From NCBI RefSeq assembly GCF_030012605.2, contig NZ_CP114055.2: 64,000 nucleotides of DNA. One strand, given 5' to 3'. The notes under the pieces were generated by a model. It was not told the origin of the DNA and made no database searches. It saw nothing but the letters and a program-made list of their open reading frames with translations. This stretch comes from Bergeyella_A cardium (GTDB lineage: Bacteria > Bacteroidota > Bacteroidia > Flavobacteriales > Weeksellaceae). The translations under genes and the position numbers were made by a program. Of the stretch, positions 17,900 to 27,081 are shown in pieces. How positions within the stretch are numbered: the first letter of the stretch is position 1; each line of letters starts with the position of its first letter.

Positions 17900-18060
17900 C
17901 ACCGTAGCCGGTGATGCACCCACTGCCTGGGGAGCACTTAGCCGTAGCACAGCAGGCACACCTTGCAGGTGATGCACTTAAACTGCGTGGAGAACTTTTA
18001 ACTAACCACCCACCGCCAAAACCTAGTAGCCAGTCGCTAATTGCTAGCTGCCATCTACTG
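17900..18060. repeat. Composite intergenic repeat, copy 2
   Basis: Directly after nuoN lie mini-hairpin units starting at 17900 (CACCG-TAGC-CGGTG), 17919 (CCCA..TGGG), 17941 (GCCGT-AGC-), 17959 (CACCT-TGC-AGGTG) and 17981, separated by GAGCACTTA, ATGCACTTA or the shortened ATGCA/AGGCA. A linker ACTAACCACCCACCGCC follows, then a 7-nt array with GC at 18015, 18029, 18036, 18043 and 18050. The unit steps are 19, 22, 18 and 22 nt, the short ones lacking CTTA. Confidence 0.8.
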
Positions 18061-18391
18061 TCTATAATGCTTATTAGCATATACCAGAAATACTGAAAAC
18101 TACTTTGCGAAGGTGTCCTAGTATCGGGACACCCTGCTAAGAGTTTCTGGTACCGGGATGGAGTGAAAAACTACTTTGAGAGGATATTTTTACCATTTAT
18201 TGCCTGCTGCGTACGGCTTACGGCCTTTACGAGGATATTGTTATATGGTGACAGAAAGGAAAACTACTTTGAAAGAGGCTTTTTATTGCTTACTGCCTGC
18301 AGCCTATTGCTTATAGCCTAAACTTACCGCTGTTTTATTATTTTTTCGTATTTTAGCACACTAATTTTTCGTATTAAAATAAACTTTATTT
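18061..18391. other. Non-coding gyrA upstream region with short repeats
   Basis: No gene is supported here. Three copies of GAAAACTACTTTG lie at about 18095, 18165 and 18258. A GGTGTCC/GGACACC hairpin sits at 18112-18133. Two further 7-nt-phased stretches occur: GC at 18202, 18209, 18216, 18223, and at 18288, 18295, 18302, 18309, 18316. The last 60 bases before gyrA contain TTTTTCGTATT twice (about 18344 and 18366) and probably include the promoter, though no full TAnnTTTG box is present. Confidence 0.6.
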
Positions 18392-20935
18392 ATGCATAAA
18401 GAAGGAGAAAGACTAATACCGATTAATATTGTAGATGAAATGAAGTCATCTTACATAGATTATTCTATGTCGGTAATTGTTTCAAGGGCGCTGCCAGATG
18501 TAAGAGACGGGCTAAAACCAGTGCACAGAAGAGTGCTCTATGGTATGTACGATTTGGGAGTGTTCTCTAATAAAAAACACCTGAAATCTGCAAAAATTGT
18601 AGGTGAGGTTATGGGTAATTTCCACCCGCACGGCGACTCTTCTATATATGACACTATGGTGCGTATGGCGCAGGACTGGAGTCTGAGATATCCATTAGTA
18701 GACGGGCAGGGTAATTTCGGTTCTATGGATGGAGACCCACCAGCAGCTATGCGTTACACCGAAGCGAGGCTTAAAAAAATATCCGATGAAGTACTCTCAG
18801 ACTTGGATAAAGATACCGTAGACTTCCAAAACAACTACGACGATAGATTGCAGGAGCCTACCGTACTCTCTACCAAAATCCCAAACCTGCTCGTAAATGG
18901 TACTTCGGGAATCGCTGTGGGTATGGCAACCAATATGGCTCCGCACAACCTCTCAGAATCCATAGACGCTATCTGCGCTTATATAGACGACAGAGAGATT
19001 AGCATAGACGACCTTATGAAGCATATTCTGGCGCCAGACTTCCCTACGGGAGGGATTATCTACGGATACGATGGCGTGAGAGATGCCTTCCACACAGGGA
19101 GAGGGAGAATCGTCCTCCGTGCGAAGACCAACTTCGAAGAGATAGGAAACCGAAATGCCATCATCGTAACCGAAGTGCCTTACCAAGTAAATAAAGCGGA
19201 GATGATTGCACGAACTGCCGAGCTCGTAAAAGAAGATAAAATCCCTGGCATCTACGAAATCCGCGATGAATCCGACAGAAAAGGGCTCCGCATTGTCTAT
19301 GAACTCAAAAACGACGCTATCCCAAATGTAGTTCTCAATCTGCTCTATAAATACACAGCGCTCCAAACTTCCTTCTCGGTGAATAATATCGCCCTCGTAA
19401 AAGGAAGACCCGAGCAGCTTAACCTTAAAGACATCATCCACCACTTTGTAGACCACAGGCACGAGGTTGTCGTAAGGCGCACAGAGTTTGAACTCAAAAA
19501 AGCCAAAGAAAGAGCCCACATCCTTGAAGGGTTTATGAAGGTAATCTCTACTCAAGATGCCTTGGATAAAGCAATTTCTATCATCCGCCACTCGGCTACT
19601 CCTCAGGAGGCAAAAGAAGGATTGATACAAGAGTTTGAGCTTTCAGAAATACAGGCACAGGCGATATTAGACCTTAGACTCGCTCGCCTTACAGGTATGG
19701 AGCTGGATAAAATCCGTGCCGAGTACGAGGAGATTATGGCATTAATACGAGATTTAGAAGATATCCTTTCCAATGAGCCGAGAAGGTATCAAATCATTAA
19801 AGATGAACTCTTAGAAGTAAAAGAAAAATACGGCGATGAAAGAAGAACCGAAATAGATTTCTCAGGTGGAGAAATGTCCATAGAAGACTTTATCCCAAAT
19901 GAAACCGTAGTACTCACGATTTCGCACGCGGGCTACATCAAGAGAACACCGCTTACCGAATACAAAATACAATCACGAGGTGGCGTAGGAAACAAAGCTG
20001 CAGCTACCCGAGATGAGGACTTCTTAGAATACATCGTCTCTGCAACCAATCACCAGTATATGCTCTTCTTTACCGAAAAAGGGAAATGCTACTGGCTCCG
20101 CGTATTTGAAATTCCTGAAGGGTCTAAAACAGCAAAAGGAAGAGCGATACAAAACCTCATCAATATAGAACCTGATGATAAGATAAAGGCATACATCAGA
20201 ACCAATGACTTGAAAGATACAGAATATGTAAACCAGATGAGCGTAGTGATGATTACCAAAAACGGTACGATTAAAAAGACTTCGCTTGAGGCATATTCCA
20301 GACCGAGATCAAACGGTATCAATGCTATTGAAATCCGAGATAACGACCAGCTACTCGGTGCGAGATTAACCGATGGAAAGTCCGAGATAATGATTGCAAC
20401 CAAAAACGGAAAATGTATCCGCTTCTCAGAGGAGATCGTTCGCGAAGTAGGGCGTGGGTCTATCGGTGTGCGAGGCATTACCCTGGAAGCTGGCGACGAG
20501 GTTATTGGGATGATTGCAATAGAAGATGTAGAAAAAGAATCCGTACTCGTAGTATCCGAAAGGGGGTATGGCAAACGCTCTGCAGTCGAAGATTATAGAA
20601 TCACCAACCGAGGAGGTAAAGGGGTTATTACCCTTAATATTACCGAGAAAACGGGTAGCCTTATCGCAATTCAGAATGTAACTGATGAAGATGGATTAAT
20701 GATTATTAATAAATCAGGCGTTGCTATCCGAATGGGTATGGATGAGCTCAGAATTATGGGTAGAAATACTCAGGGTGTGAAAGTCATTAACCTGAAAAAT
20801 AATGATGCGATTGCAGCCATTGCAAAAGTAGAAATGGACAGAGATGTGGAAGATGGAGAAGGAAATGAAGCCGTAGAAAATACAGGACAAACCTCTGATT
20901 CTACTGAAAATCTGAATAGCGAAAGTGCAGAATAA
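18392..20935 (+). CDS. gyrA: DNA gyrase subunit A
   Basis: GyrA is the DNA-cleaving subunit of gyrase, introducing negative supercoils together with GyrB. In this 847-residue protein the active-site Tyr is Tyr122 in AAMRYTEARL. The quinolone-determining region reads HPHGDSSIYDTMVR; Ser83 and Asp87 match the susceptible E. coli residues. The C-terminal pinwheel domain starts after about residue 490 with GGVGNKAA in place of the classic GyrA box, then blades with repeated motifs such as GKGVITLN. The last 30 residues are acidic and Asn/Ser-rich. A TPR-protein gene follows after 30 nt. Confidence 0.97.
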   Translation: MHKEGERLIPINIVDEMKSSYIDYSMSVIVSRALPDVRDGLKPVHRRVLYGMYDLGVFSNKKHLKSAKIVGEVMGNFHPHGDSSIYDTMVRMAQDWSLRYPLVDGQGNFGSMDGDPPAAMRYTEARLKKISDEVLSDLDKDTVDFQNNYDDRLQEPTVLSTKIPNLLVNGTSGIAVGMATNMAPHNLSESIDAICAYIDDREISIDDLMKHILAPDFPTGGIIYGYDGVRDAFHTGRGRIVLRAKTNFEEIGNRNAIIVTEVPYQVNKAEMIARTAELVKEDKIPGIYEIRDESDRKGLRIVYELKNDAIPNVVLNLLYKYTALQTSFSVNNIALVKGRPEQLNLKDIIHHFVDHRHEVVVRRTEFELKKAKERAHILEGFMKVISTQDALDKAISIIRHSATPQEAKEGLIQEFELSEIQAQAILDLRLARLTGMELDKIRAEYEEIMALIRDLEDILSNEPRRYQIIKDELLEVKEKYGDERRTEIDFSGGEMSIEDFIPNETVVLTISHAGYIKRTPLTEYKIQSRGGVGNKAAATRDEDFLEYIVSATNHQYMLFFTEKGKCYWLRVFEIPEGSKTAKGRAIQNLINIEPDDKIKAYIRTNDLKDTEYVNQMSVVMITKNGTIKKTSLEAYSRPRSNGINAIEIRDNDQLLGARLTDGKSEIMIATKNGKCIRFSEEIVREVGRGSIGVRGITLEAGDEVIGMIAIEDVEKESVLVVSERGYGKRSAVEDYRITNRGGKGVITLNITEKTGSLIAIQNVTDEDGLMIINKSGVAIRMGMDELRIMGRNTQGVKVINLKNNDAIAAIAKVEMDRDVEDGEGNEAVENTGQTSDSTENLNSESAE

Positions 20936-20965
20936 ATCAATTTAAAAACATAAAATCTTTATACA

Positions 20966-22339
20966 ATGAGAAAAGTAATTTTAAGTCTGGCAATCATAGC
21001 TACATCATTAGCATTTGCACAGAAAAAGGAAATCTCAGCGGCTGTAAAATCCGTAGATACAGGTGATGCTGCTGGAGCATTAGCAAAGATAAGCGAAGCA
21101 GAAGCTGCTTTTGGAAATGATACTACTGTTTTAGAACCTTCTCTATTAGAAAAATACTATTATGCTAAGGGATTGGCATTGTTCAGAACTGGGAATGTTC
21201 AGCAGGGAGCAGAACTACTTGGGAAAATAGGCGAACTGGGAAAATCTAAAATCTATGTAGGTAAAAACGGTAAGCAAAAACTGTATTTCGTAGGTATGGA
21301 TGCCGCTAAGCAATCAGGGCTTAATAATCTGAAAGAAGAAACTTATAGCCCCGAATATGCATCAAAACTCGGAGAGATACTGAACCCATCTCTTCAAGCA
21401 GCGAATAAAGCAGCAATGGATGCCTATAATGCAAAAGATTATGCAAAGGCAGCTCCTAAGTTTGCGGAAGTCTATAACCTGCTAAAAGCTGTGGGGCAAG
21501 ACAATAAGCAGTATTTGTATTATTCAGCTATTACCTATGCTTTGGCTAAGGATCATACCAATGCGATTAATTCGTATAAATATCTGATAGATTCTGGCTA
21601 TACAGGAGTAGAAACACGATATTTAGCAAAAAATAAAAAGACCAATGAGGTAGAAAACCTTGATAAAAACTCTTGGGAGCTCTTAAAGAAAGCTGCGGGA
21701 GGAGATTATACAGACTTCAAAACTGAAGTTACTAAAAGTGTAGAGGAAGAGCTCTATGAAACGCTTGTAGGTCTTCTATCTGAAAATGATAGATATGATG
21801 AGGCAATTGTCTATGCAGATAAGGGACTGAAAAAATTCCCTAAGAATGTAAAACTTAATAACTCTAAGGGGCTTGCTTATTATAAGTCTGGTAAAACAGA
21901 GGAGTTTATTGCATCATTAAAACAAACGCTGGAGCAAAATCCGAAGGATAAAGATGCTTGGTATAACCTCGGGGTAATGGTAAGCAAAGACCCTGCGAAG
22001 CAGGAAGAGGCACTCGGTTATTTTAAAAAGGCTGTAGAGCTGGATCCTAAGTTTGCAAATGCTTGGCAGAATTTAGTGTATGTAACTATTGGAGACGATG
22101 AGAAAACGATAGACGAGTACAACAAACTGAGGAAATCTGGCAAGATAGAAGCGGCCAACAAAGTGATTGAAGCAAGGAGAAAGAGATTAGCAGAAGCGCT
22201 TCCGTATGCAGAAAAGTGGTACGAGTCAGATCCTAACAGTATAGATGCGGTTTCTCAGCTGAAAGGGCTTTATACTTCGTTGAAAAATGAGGCTAAGGCT
22301 AAGGAATTTAGAGCTAAGGAAGAATCAATGAAGAAATAA
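20966..22339 (+). CDS. Secreted tetratricopeptide-repeat protein
   Basis: A 457-residue protein with a Sec signal peptide (MRKVILSLAIIATSLAFAQ, cleavage after AFA likely) followed by tetratricopeptide repeats. Two adjacent ones are clear: a repeat around YDEAIVYADKGLKKFPKN and one around EEALGYFKKAVELDPKFANAW. Such proteins are protein-protein scaffolds in the periplasm or outer membrane; the partner is unknown. It lies 30 nt after gyrA and may be read from the same transcript. A terminator hairpin follows at 22368. Confidence 0.85.
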   Translation: MRKVILSLAIIATSLAFAQKKEISAAVKSVDTGDAAGALAKISEAEAAFGNDTTVLEPSLLEKYYYAKGLALFRTGNVQQGAELLGKIGELGKSKIYVGKNGKQKLYFVGMDAAKQSGLNNLKEETYSPEYASKLGEILNPSLQAANKAAMDAYNAKDYAKAAPKFAEVYNLLKAVGQDNKQYLYYSAITYALAKDHTNAINSYKYLIDSGYTGVETRYLAKNKKTNEVENLDKNSWELLKKAAGGDYTDFKTEVTKSVEEELYETLVGLLSENDRYDEAIVYADKGLKKFPKNVKLNNSKGLAYYKSGKTEEFIASLKQTLEQNPKDKDAWYNLGVMVSKDPAKQEEALGYFKKAVELDPKFANAWQNLVYVTIGDDEKTIDEYNKLRKSGKIEAANKVIEARRKRLAEALPYAEKWYESDPNSIDAVSQLKGLYTSLKNEAKAKEFRAKEESMKK

Positions 22340-22367
22340 TCTTATTGTATATAAAATTTAATGGAGG

Positions 22368-22400
22368 AAGAGAGGTAGTGATTTACCTCTCTTCTATTTT
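22368..22400. terminator. Terminator between the TPR gene and mazG
   Basis: AAGAGAGGTA (22368-22377) pairs with TACCTCTCTT (22384-22393) around a 6-nt loop, followed by CTATTTTT. It is placed to end the + transcript and may also serve mazG from the opposite strand. Confidence 0.75.
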
Positions 22401-22405
22401 TGGAT

Positions 22406-23185
22406 TTAAGCTTTATCCTTCAGCCTTTGTTTTGCGGTATTCCAAAGCTCATCGAGGAGAGGGAGAGGCTGGTCAGCAAGGCTGATGCGCTTATCAGCAG
22501 CTAATTTTTCCATTTCCTGAAAGCGGGAGATAAACTTAGCGTTGGTTCGCTCTAAAGCTGCATCTGGATTAATCCCTGCAATCCGTGAATAATTAATAAT
22601 AGAGAATAAAACATCTCCAAGCTCTTCTTCTTTCTTTTGAGTATCGGTCTCGGCTTTCATCTCGCGGATTTCTTCTTCCACTTTTTGCCAGGCTTCATCC
22701 GCATTGGGGAAGTCAAAACCTACACCTCGCACTTTATCCTGAATTCTATAGGCTTTTATAAGGCTGGGCAAGCCTTTTGGAACCCCAGAGAGTATGGATT
22801 TATTTCCCTCTTTTAGTTTGAGCTTTTCCCAGTTTTGTTTTACTTCTTCTTCGTCTGAAACTTGAGTATCAGCATATATATGTGGATGGCGGAAGATGAG
22901 TTTTTCATTTAAGGAGTTGATTACATCAGCAATATCAAAGGCTTTTTTCTCTGAAGCTATTTTAGAATAAAATATAAGGTGGAGGAGTACATCTCCGAGC
23001 TCTTTTTTTATCTCTGGGAGGTCTTCGTTTAGGAGTGCATCGGTCAGTTCATAGGTCTCTTCAAGGGTGAGATGCCTCAGTGTTTGCAGGGTTTGTTTCC
23101 TATCCCAAGGGCATTTTTCTCTAAGCTCATCCATTATGTCTAATAATCGCCCAAAAGCCTCTATTTTCTCTTGTTTTGTATTCAT
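22406..23185 (-). CDS. mazG: Nucleoside triphosphate pyrophosphohydrolase
   Basis: MazG hydrolyses NTPs and dNTPs to the monophosphate and pyrophosphate and is thought to clear abnormal nucleotides. The 259-residue protein has the two tandem MazG domains usual for the long form. The first has CPWDRKQTLQTLRHLTLEETYEL (partial; key Glu) then KKELGDVLLHLIFYSKIA; the second has EEIREMKAET and EEELGDVLFSIINYSRI. These EExxE...ExxD patterns bind Mg2+. It stands alone on the minus strand. Confidence 0.93.
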   Translation of the reverse strand: MNTKQEKIEAFGRLLDIMDELREKCPWDRKQTLQTLRHLTLEETYELTDALLNEDLPEIKKELGDVLLHLIFYSKIASEKKAFDIADVINSLNEKLIFRHPHIYADTQVSDEEEVKQNWEKLKLKEGNKSILSGVPKGLPSLIKAYRIQDKVRGVGFDFPNADEAWQKVEEEIREMKAETDTQKKEEELGDVLFSIINYSRIAGINPDAALERTNAKFISRFQEMEKLAADKRISLADQPLPLLDELWNTAKQRLKDKA

Positions 23186-23361
23186 TTCTGAGATGATTTT
23201 TATGCCTCAAAAGTACAATTTCTCACCTGCTTCCTCCAAAGGGAAAAGAGATAGAGAATATAAGAGCAAAAACTTTTGATTTTAAACAAAAATGAAGATA
23301 GAATTTGCAAAAATCTTTGCATAAGCACTATTTACCATCATTTTTACACCACAAACCCCAC

Positions 23362-23390
23362 AAAATAAGGGAGCATTGCCCCCTTATTTT
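23362..23390. terminator. Terminator at the 3' end of the symporter gene
   Basis: AAAATAAGGG (23362-23371) pairs with CCCTTATTTT (23381-23390) around a 9-nt loop and is flanked by A- and T-rich runs. It directly follows the stop codon of the minus-strand symporter gene at 23392. Confidence 0.75.
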
Positions 23391-23391
23391 T

Positions 23392-24840
23392 TTATTTCGT
23401 TACTTTTCCGTCGCTAATCATCCATAAACCGATAAAAGTCAGCATTCCATTAATGATAAGCAGCTCCAAACCAATCCTAAAATCACCAAAAAGAAAGCCC
23501 TGATACTTATCTATAACAAACGAAATCACTGGCGAAGCAATACACACATAAGGCACAAGACGGTCTTTCACTTTATAGCGAGTAAAGATGCCAAATGCAA
23601 AGAGACCCAGCAGTGGGCCATAAGTAAAGCCCGCGAGTTTAAGGATAAGGCCAATCATTGAATTATCATCTATCCATTTAAAGAGGAGAACCATCATCAG
23701 GAAAGAAAAAGCGACCCAAAGGTGAACCTTCTTCCTAAATTTTTCCTTTTGCTTTGCCTCCCAGCTCTTGTCGTTTAGCCCAAATACATCTATGCAGAGC
23801 GAGGATGTAAGCGCCGTCATCGCGCCATCGGCACTGGGGAAGAGCGCCGAAATCAGAGCAATAAGAAATATAATAGAAATATAGAACGGCATATGGTTGA
23901 GCGCAATTTCTGGGAAGAGTTTATCCCCCGTAGCCTCTATTCCTTCCTGCGCTCCGAAGAGGTACAGCAGCCCCCCCATATAGAGGAAGAGCAAGATAAC
24001 GCCAAACAAGATAAACCCAAGGCTTACCATATTCTTTTGGCTATCTTTTAGGCTGGTTACGGAGAGAGATTTCTGCATCATCTCTTGGTCTATCCCCGTC
24101 ATTGTAAGGGTGATAAACGCCCCAGCAAGAACCTGCTTCACGAAGAAGCCCGCAGAGTTTATATCGGTATTGAAGACCCTCGTATAGCCCTTCTCGCTCA
24201 TCATCCTAAGGCTCTCGCCAAAGTTAATATCAAGGTGGCTCAGCATATAATAAGTACAAATCACCAATCCGAGAAGCATACAAGTCGTTTGCAGGGTATC
24301 GGTCCAGACGATGGTCTTTACGCCTCCCTCATAAGTATAGAGGATAATCATCGTGAGGATGGCGAGCGTTGTTGCAATAAACGGTACACCCAAGCTATCA
24401 AGAATGCTCACTTGCAGGATATTTACTACGAGAAAAAGTCTCGCCGTAGCCCCTACCAAGCGAGAAACAATGAATATCCAAGCACCGGATTTATACGAGA
24501 GCTGCCCCATTCGCTGCTGGAGGTAGCCGTAAATCGAAGTCAGTTTCAAGCGATAATAAAGCGGCAAGAGTACATACGCTATCGTGATATATCCGATCAC
24601 ATAGCCTATCGTGATTTGCAAATACCCAAAATTGTCCTTCCCCACGAAGCCTGGTACGCTCACAAAGGTTACTCCAGAGAGCGAAGTCCCTATCATACCA
24701 AACGCTACGAGCATCCAGTTACTCTTTCGGTTTCCTATGAAGAAGCTATCGTTATCACTCCCTTTCCCAGTGCGATACGCTACCCACAGCAGGAGGGCAA
24801 AGTAGGCTATAATAATGAATAAAAAAAGTTTTGTAGCCAT
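23392..24840 (-). CDS. Sodium:solute symporter family protein
   Basis: A 482-residue inner-membrane protein of the SSS family, which couples sodium entry to uptake of sugars, amino acids or other small solutes. About 13 hydrophobic helices are visible. Family marks include FGMIGTSLSGVTFVSVPG near the N-terminus (helix 1 break) and LISALFPSADGAMTALTSS, which contains the sodium-site Ser/Thr residues. The substrate cannot be read from the sequence. The frame is open upstream to an ATG at 24867, but the promoter -7 box occupies 24867-24874, so the ATG at 24840 (MATKLFLF) is the start. Confidence 0.9.
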   Translation of the reverse strand: MATKLFLFIIIAYFALLLWVAYRTGKGSDNDSFFIGNRKSNWMLVAFGMIGTSLSGVTFVSVPGFVGKDNFGYLQITIGYVIGYITIAYVLLPLYYRLKLTSIYGYLQQRMGQLSYKSGAWIFIVSRLVGATARLFLVVNILQVSILDSLGVPFIATTLAILTMIILYTYEGGVKTIVWTDTLQTTCMLLGLVICTYYMLSHLDINFGESLRMMSEKGYTRVFNTDINSAGFFVKQVLAGAFITLTMTGIDQEMMQKSLSVTSLKDSQKNMVSLGFILFGVILLFLYMGGLLYLFGAQEGIEATGDKLFPEIALNHMPFYISIIFLIALISALFPSADGAMTALTSSLCIDVFGLNDKSWEAKQKEKFRKKVHLWVAFSFLMMVLLFKWIDDNSMIGLILKLAGFTYGPLLGLFAFGIFTRYKVKDRLVPYVCIASPVISFVIDKYQGFLFGDFRIGLELLIINGMLTFIGLWMISDGKVTK

Positions 24841-24866
24841 TCTTAATCTTATTTTTTTAAAGCCCA

Positions 24867-24896
24867 CAAATATAATGAATGATACATAACATCAAA
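24867..24896 (-). promoter_or_regulatory. Symporter promoter (TTTG-N18-TATATTTG)
   Basis: On the minus strand TTTG (24896-24893) is followed after 18 nt by TATATTTG (24874-24867), a close match to the Bacteroidota promoter TTTG-N(about 19)-TAnnTTTG. It decides the start codon of the symporter gene at 24840. Confidence 0.7.
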
Positions 24897-25017
24897 TAAA
24901 ATCATTTGTAATAGTGCAGGAGGTATTTATTGCAATACTGAGTAAAACAATTATAATACAATCCCAAATCACCTGTATTGTAAAAATTATTTAGCATTTG
25001 TACTCATAGTTCGCTAA

Positions 25018-25641
25018 CTAAGGTGTACAGTTTATATTGTCTATAGTATATACTCCTTTATTTAGAAGGAGATCAAGGGTTTCTTTACCATTTTGGGGAT
25101 TTATATTTACTGCACGGGTTCCCGCAGTATGTAGATAGGTTGTGTAGCCGTTTTCCAGAGCATCTAAACAGGTATATTTTACACAGTAGTCCAGCGCCAG
25201 ACCAGCAATTTCTATTGTTTTTATCCCTTTTGATCTCAAATAATCATCCAAATCCGTTTTCATAAACCTATGATTATCCTGAAACGCAGAATAGGAATCA
25301 AATTCAGGGTGAGTGCCTTTTTTTATAATATGGGTAGCTTTACTGGTATCCAAATCCTTATGAAATTTCGCCCCAAAGCTCCCCTGCACACAATGCTTTG
25401 GCCACATTATCTGAGGGGTACCATTTAGCGAGATAATATCGCCCACCTTCTTATCATTATTAGATGCAAAACTCTTATGATGAGCAGGATGCCAGTCCTG
25501 AGTAAAGATAATTTCATCATAATCATTCCTTTTTATAAGGGTATTAATATAGGGTATAATTTCATTCGCACCAGGTACAGCTAATGCACCTCCTTTGCAG
25601 AAATCATTCTGCACATCTACTACAATTAATGCCTTTTTCAT
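25018..25641 (-). CDS. pncA: Nicotinamidase / pyrazinamidase
   Basis: PncA deamidates nicotinamide to nicotinate for NAD recycling, and also activates pyrazinamide. The 207-residue isochorismatase-fold protein starts MKKALIVVDVQNDFCKGGAL, with the catalytic Asp9. The metal-binding DWHPAHHKSFA follows, then WPKHCVQGSFGA and the Cys-containing ALDYCVKYTCLDA, whose first Cys (near residue 150) is the nucleophile. The pnuC transporter at 57.8 kb is a functional relative in pyridine nucleotide supply but not adjacent. Confidence 0.95.
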   Translation of the reverse strand: MKKALIVVDVQNDFCKGGALAVPGANEIIPYINTLIKRNDYDEIIFTQDWHPAHHKSFASNNDKKVGDIISLNGTPQIMWPKHCVQGSFGAKFHKDLDTSKATHIIKKGTHPEFDSYSAFQDNHRFMKTDLDDYLRSKGIKTIEIAGLALDYCVKYTCLDALENGYTTYLHTAGTRAVNINPQNGKETLDLLLNKGVYTIDNINCTP

Positions 25642-25667
25642 AATGAAAAATTTATTATTTAAACGCT

Positions 25668-25675
25668 CAAAGGTA
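25668..25675 (-). promoter_or_regulatory. pncA -7 promoter box (TACCTTTG)
   Basis: TACCTTTG on the minus strand, 26 nt before the pncA ATG at 25641, matches TAnnTTTG. The -33 element is unclear. Confidence 0.5.
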
Positions 25676-25756
25676 ATGATTTTATTGAAAAAACACCGAC
25701 ATTTGCATTAAATTGGCACGGTTTTGATAGACTACAGCAAATTAAATTCAAGAATT

Positions 25757-26227
25757 ATGAAAAACTTATTTCTAATAGGAGCTTTGGGCTCTGCGTTGGC
25801 GGTAGCATCTTGCTCGCCTACAAAAATAGCACAGAATAAAAAGAATAAGACAGACTTTGCAAAGCTCAAAGGCAATTGGCAGATTACAAGCGTGGATTAT
25901 GACCATAATTATCGTGTAAAACCTTTTGATGAAGGCATTGATGCGCAGTGCTTCGTCGGTAGTCAATGGAAATTGGTGCCCAATAACTACTCTGGTACCT
26001 ATGCGCTCCTTGGTGAAGGCCGTTGCCCATCGTTTTCCAGAGTTATAAAGTTTGAGCTTGTGGATGGTGCAGAGTTTAAGTTTAAAAAAATAGTAGAGGG
26101 AACCAAGGCTAAGGACAATATAGCAGGATACTCTCTCTATCTCCTCGACCAAACCGATACTTCCTTTAGCTTAGAACAGAATGTAAGCGGTGTAAGAATC
26201 GTTTATAACTTCCAAAAGACAAATTAG
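25757..26227 (+). CDS. Lipocalin-family lipoprotein
   Basis: A 156-residue lipoprotein: signal MKNLFLIGALGSALAVASC with lipobox AVASC, so the mature protein begins at Cys19. The rest resembles small bacterial lipocalin-like proteins, with a GNWQITSVDYD strand early (the lipocalin GxW) and several beta-strand-like stretches. Ligand unknown. The frame is open to a TTG at 25724, but only the ATG at 25757 gives a proper signal peptide. The OmpA-like gene follows after 43 nt. Confidence 0.8.
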   Translation: MKNLFLIGALGSALAVASCSPTKIAQNKKNKTDFAKLKGNWQITSVDYDHNYRVKPFDEGIDAQCFVGSQWKLVPNNYSGTYALLGEGRCPSFSRVIKFELVDGAEFKFKKIVEGTKAKDNIAGYSLYLLDQTDTSFSLEQNVSGVRIVYNFQKTN

Positions 26228-26270
26228 AAATTAGGAAAGTATTTAATAATTAATTTTAAAAATCATAAAA

Positions 26271-26960
26271 ATGAATATTAGTAAAATAAAAGTGGCATCT
26301 GTATTCTTAGGTTCAGCATTATTATTATCGAGCTGTGAATCTGTACAAAATGCGAATAATCAACAAAAAGGTACTGCGATAGGAGCTGCTACAGGAGCAG
26401 TATTAGGAGCAGTGATAGGAAATAATGTTGGAAGTGGTAAGAATTCTGAACTTGGTGCTGTACTCGGTGCAGTAGTGGGTGGTGCAGCAGGTAATGTCAT
26501 TGGTAGAAAGATGGATAAGCAGGCGAAGGAGATAAAAGAAACCCTACCAGGTGCAGAAGTAGAAAGAGTGGGAGAGGGTATTAAAGTAACAATGAAAGAA
26601 AATATTGTAAACTTTGCTTTCGATTCCTCTAATCTTACTTCTGCTGCAAAAACAAATCTCGATAAACTTGCAAAAGTCCTCAAAAATAATCCAGATACCA
26701 ATATCAATATTTATGGTCATACCGATAGTAAGGGCTCAGATTCTTATAATCTTGCATTATCTGAGAGAAGAGCAAATGCAGTGAAGTCTTACCTTTCTTC
26801 CAAAGGAATTTCTTCTAGCAGAATGATCGCTACTGGAATGGGAGAGAGCAATCCTGTAGCAACTAATGATACTGAATCAGGAAGAGCACAAAACAGACGC
26901 GTAGAATTTGCCATCACCGCAAATCAAGATATGATTAATGATGCTCATAGCGGTAACTAA
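26271..26960 (+). CDS. OmpA-family lipoprotein with glycine zipper
   Basis: A 229-residue outer-membrane lipoprotein. The signal ends in the lipobox LLLSSC. Next comes a glycine-zipper segment (about residues 35-82) with repeated GAxxGAVxGAxxG pattern that may insert into the membrane. The C-terminal OmpA domain binds peptidoglycan: VNFAFDSSNL, IYGHTDSKGSDSYNLALSERRA (partial) and ESGRAQNRRVEF, with the Asp and Arg that contact diaminopimelate. It is YiaD-like in layout. A strong terminator follows at 26990. Confidence 0.92.
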   Translation: MNISKIKVASVFLGSALLLSSCESVQNANNQQKGTAIGAATGAVLGAVIGNNVGSGKNSELGAVLGAVVGGAAGNVIGRKMDKQAKEIKETLPGAEVERVGEGIKVTMKENIVNFAFDSSNLTSAAKTNLDKLAKVLKNNPDTNINIYGHTDSKGSDSYNLALSERRANAVKSYLSSKGISSSRMIATGMGESNPVATNDTESGRAQNRRVEFAITANQDMINDAHSGN

Positions 26961-26989
26961 TAAGGTATTAAAATAACAATGATATTATT

Positions 26990-27018
26990 ACTCCTCTATT
27001 TGTAGAGGAGTACTTTTT
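26990..27018 (+). terminator. Terminator after the OmpA-like gene
   Basis: ACTCCTCTA (26990-26998) pairs perfectly with TAGAGGAGT (27003-27011) around TTTG, followed by ACTTTTTT. Confidence 0.85.
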
Positions 27019-27081
27019 TGAAAGAAGTATCTCTTCTTTTCATTATTCTAGCAGGTACAAGGTTTTATTACGGAATGTTCT

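Noticed and set aside
17911..18096. Open frame of 61 codons after nuoN
   Set aside because: It lies entirely in the composite repeat and the 7-nt array and has no protein-like composition.
18202..18320. Repeated short segments considered as a CRISPR array
   Set aside because: The repeats are 7-nt-phased and degenerate, without constant repeats or unique spacers, and no cas genes are nearby.
18629..18655. Quinolone-resistance substitutions in GyrA
   Set aside because: Positions equivalent to Ser83 and Asp87 carry the susceptible residues.
18953..19630. 225-codon minus-strand frame within gyrA
   Set aside because: Shadow of the gyrA coding sequence without its own motifs or promoter.
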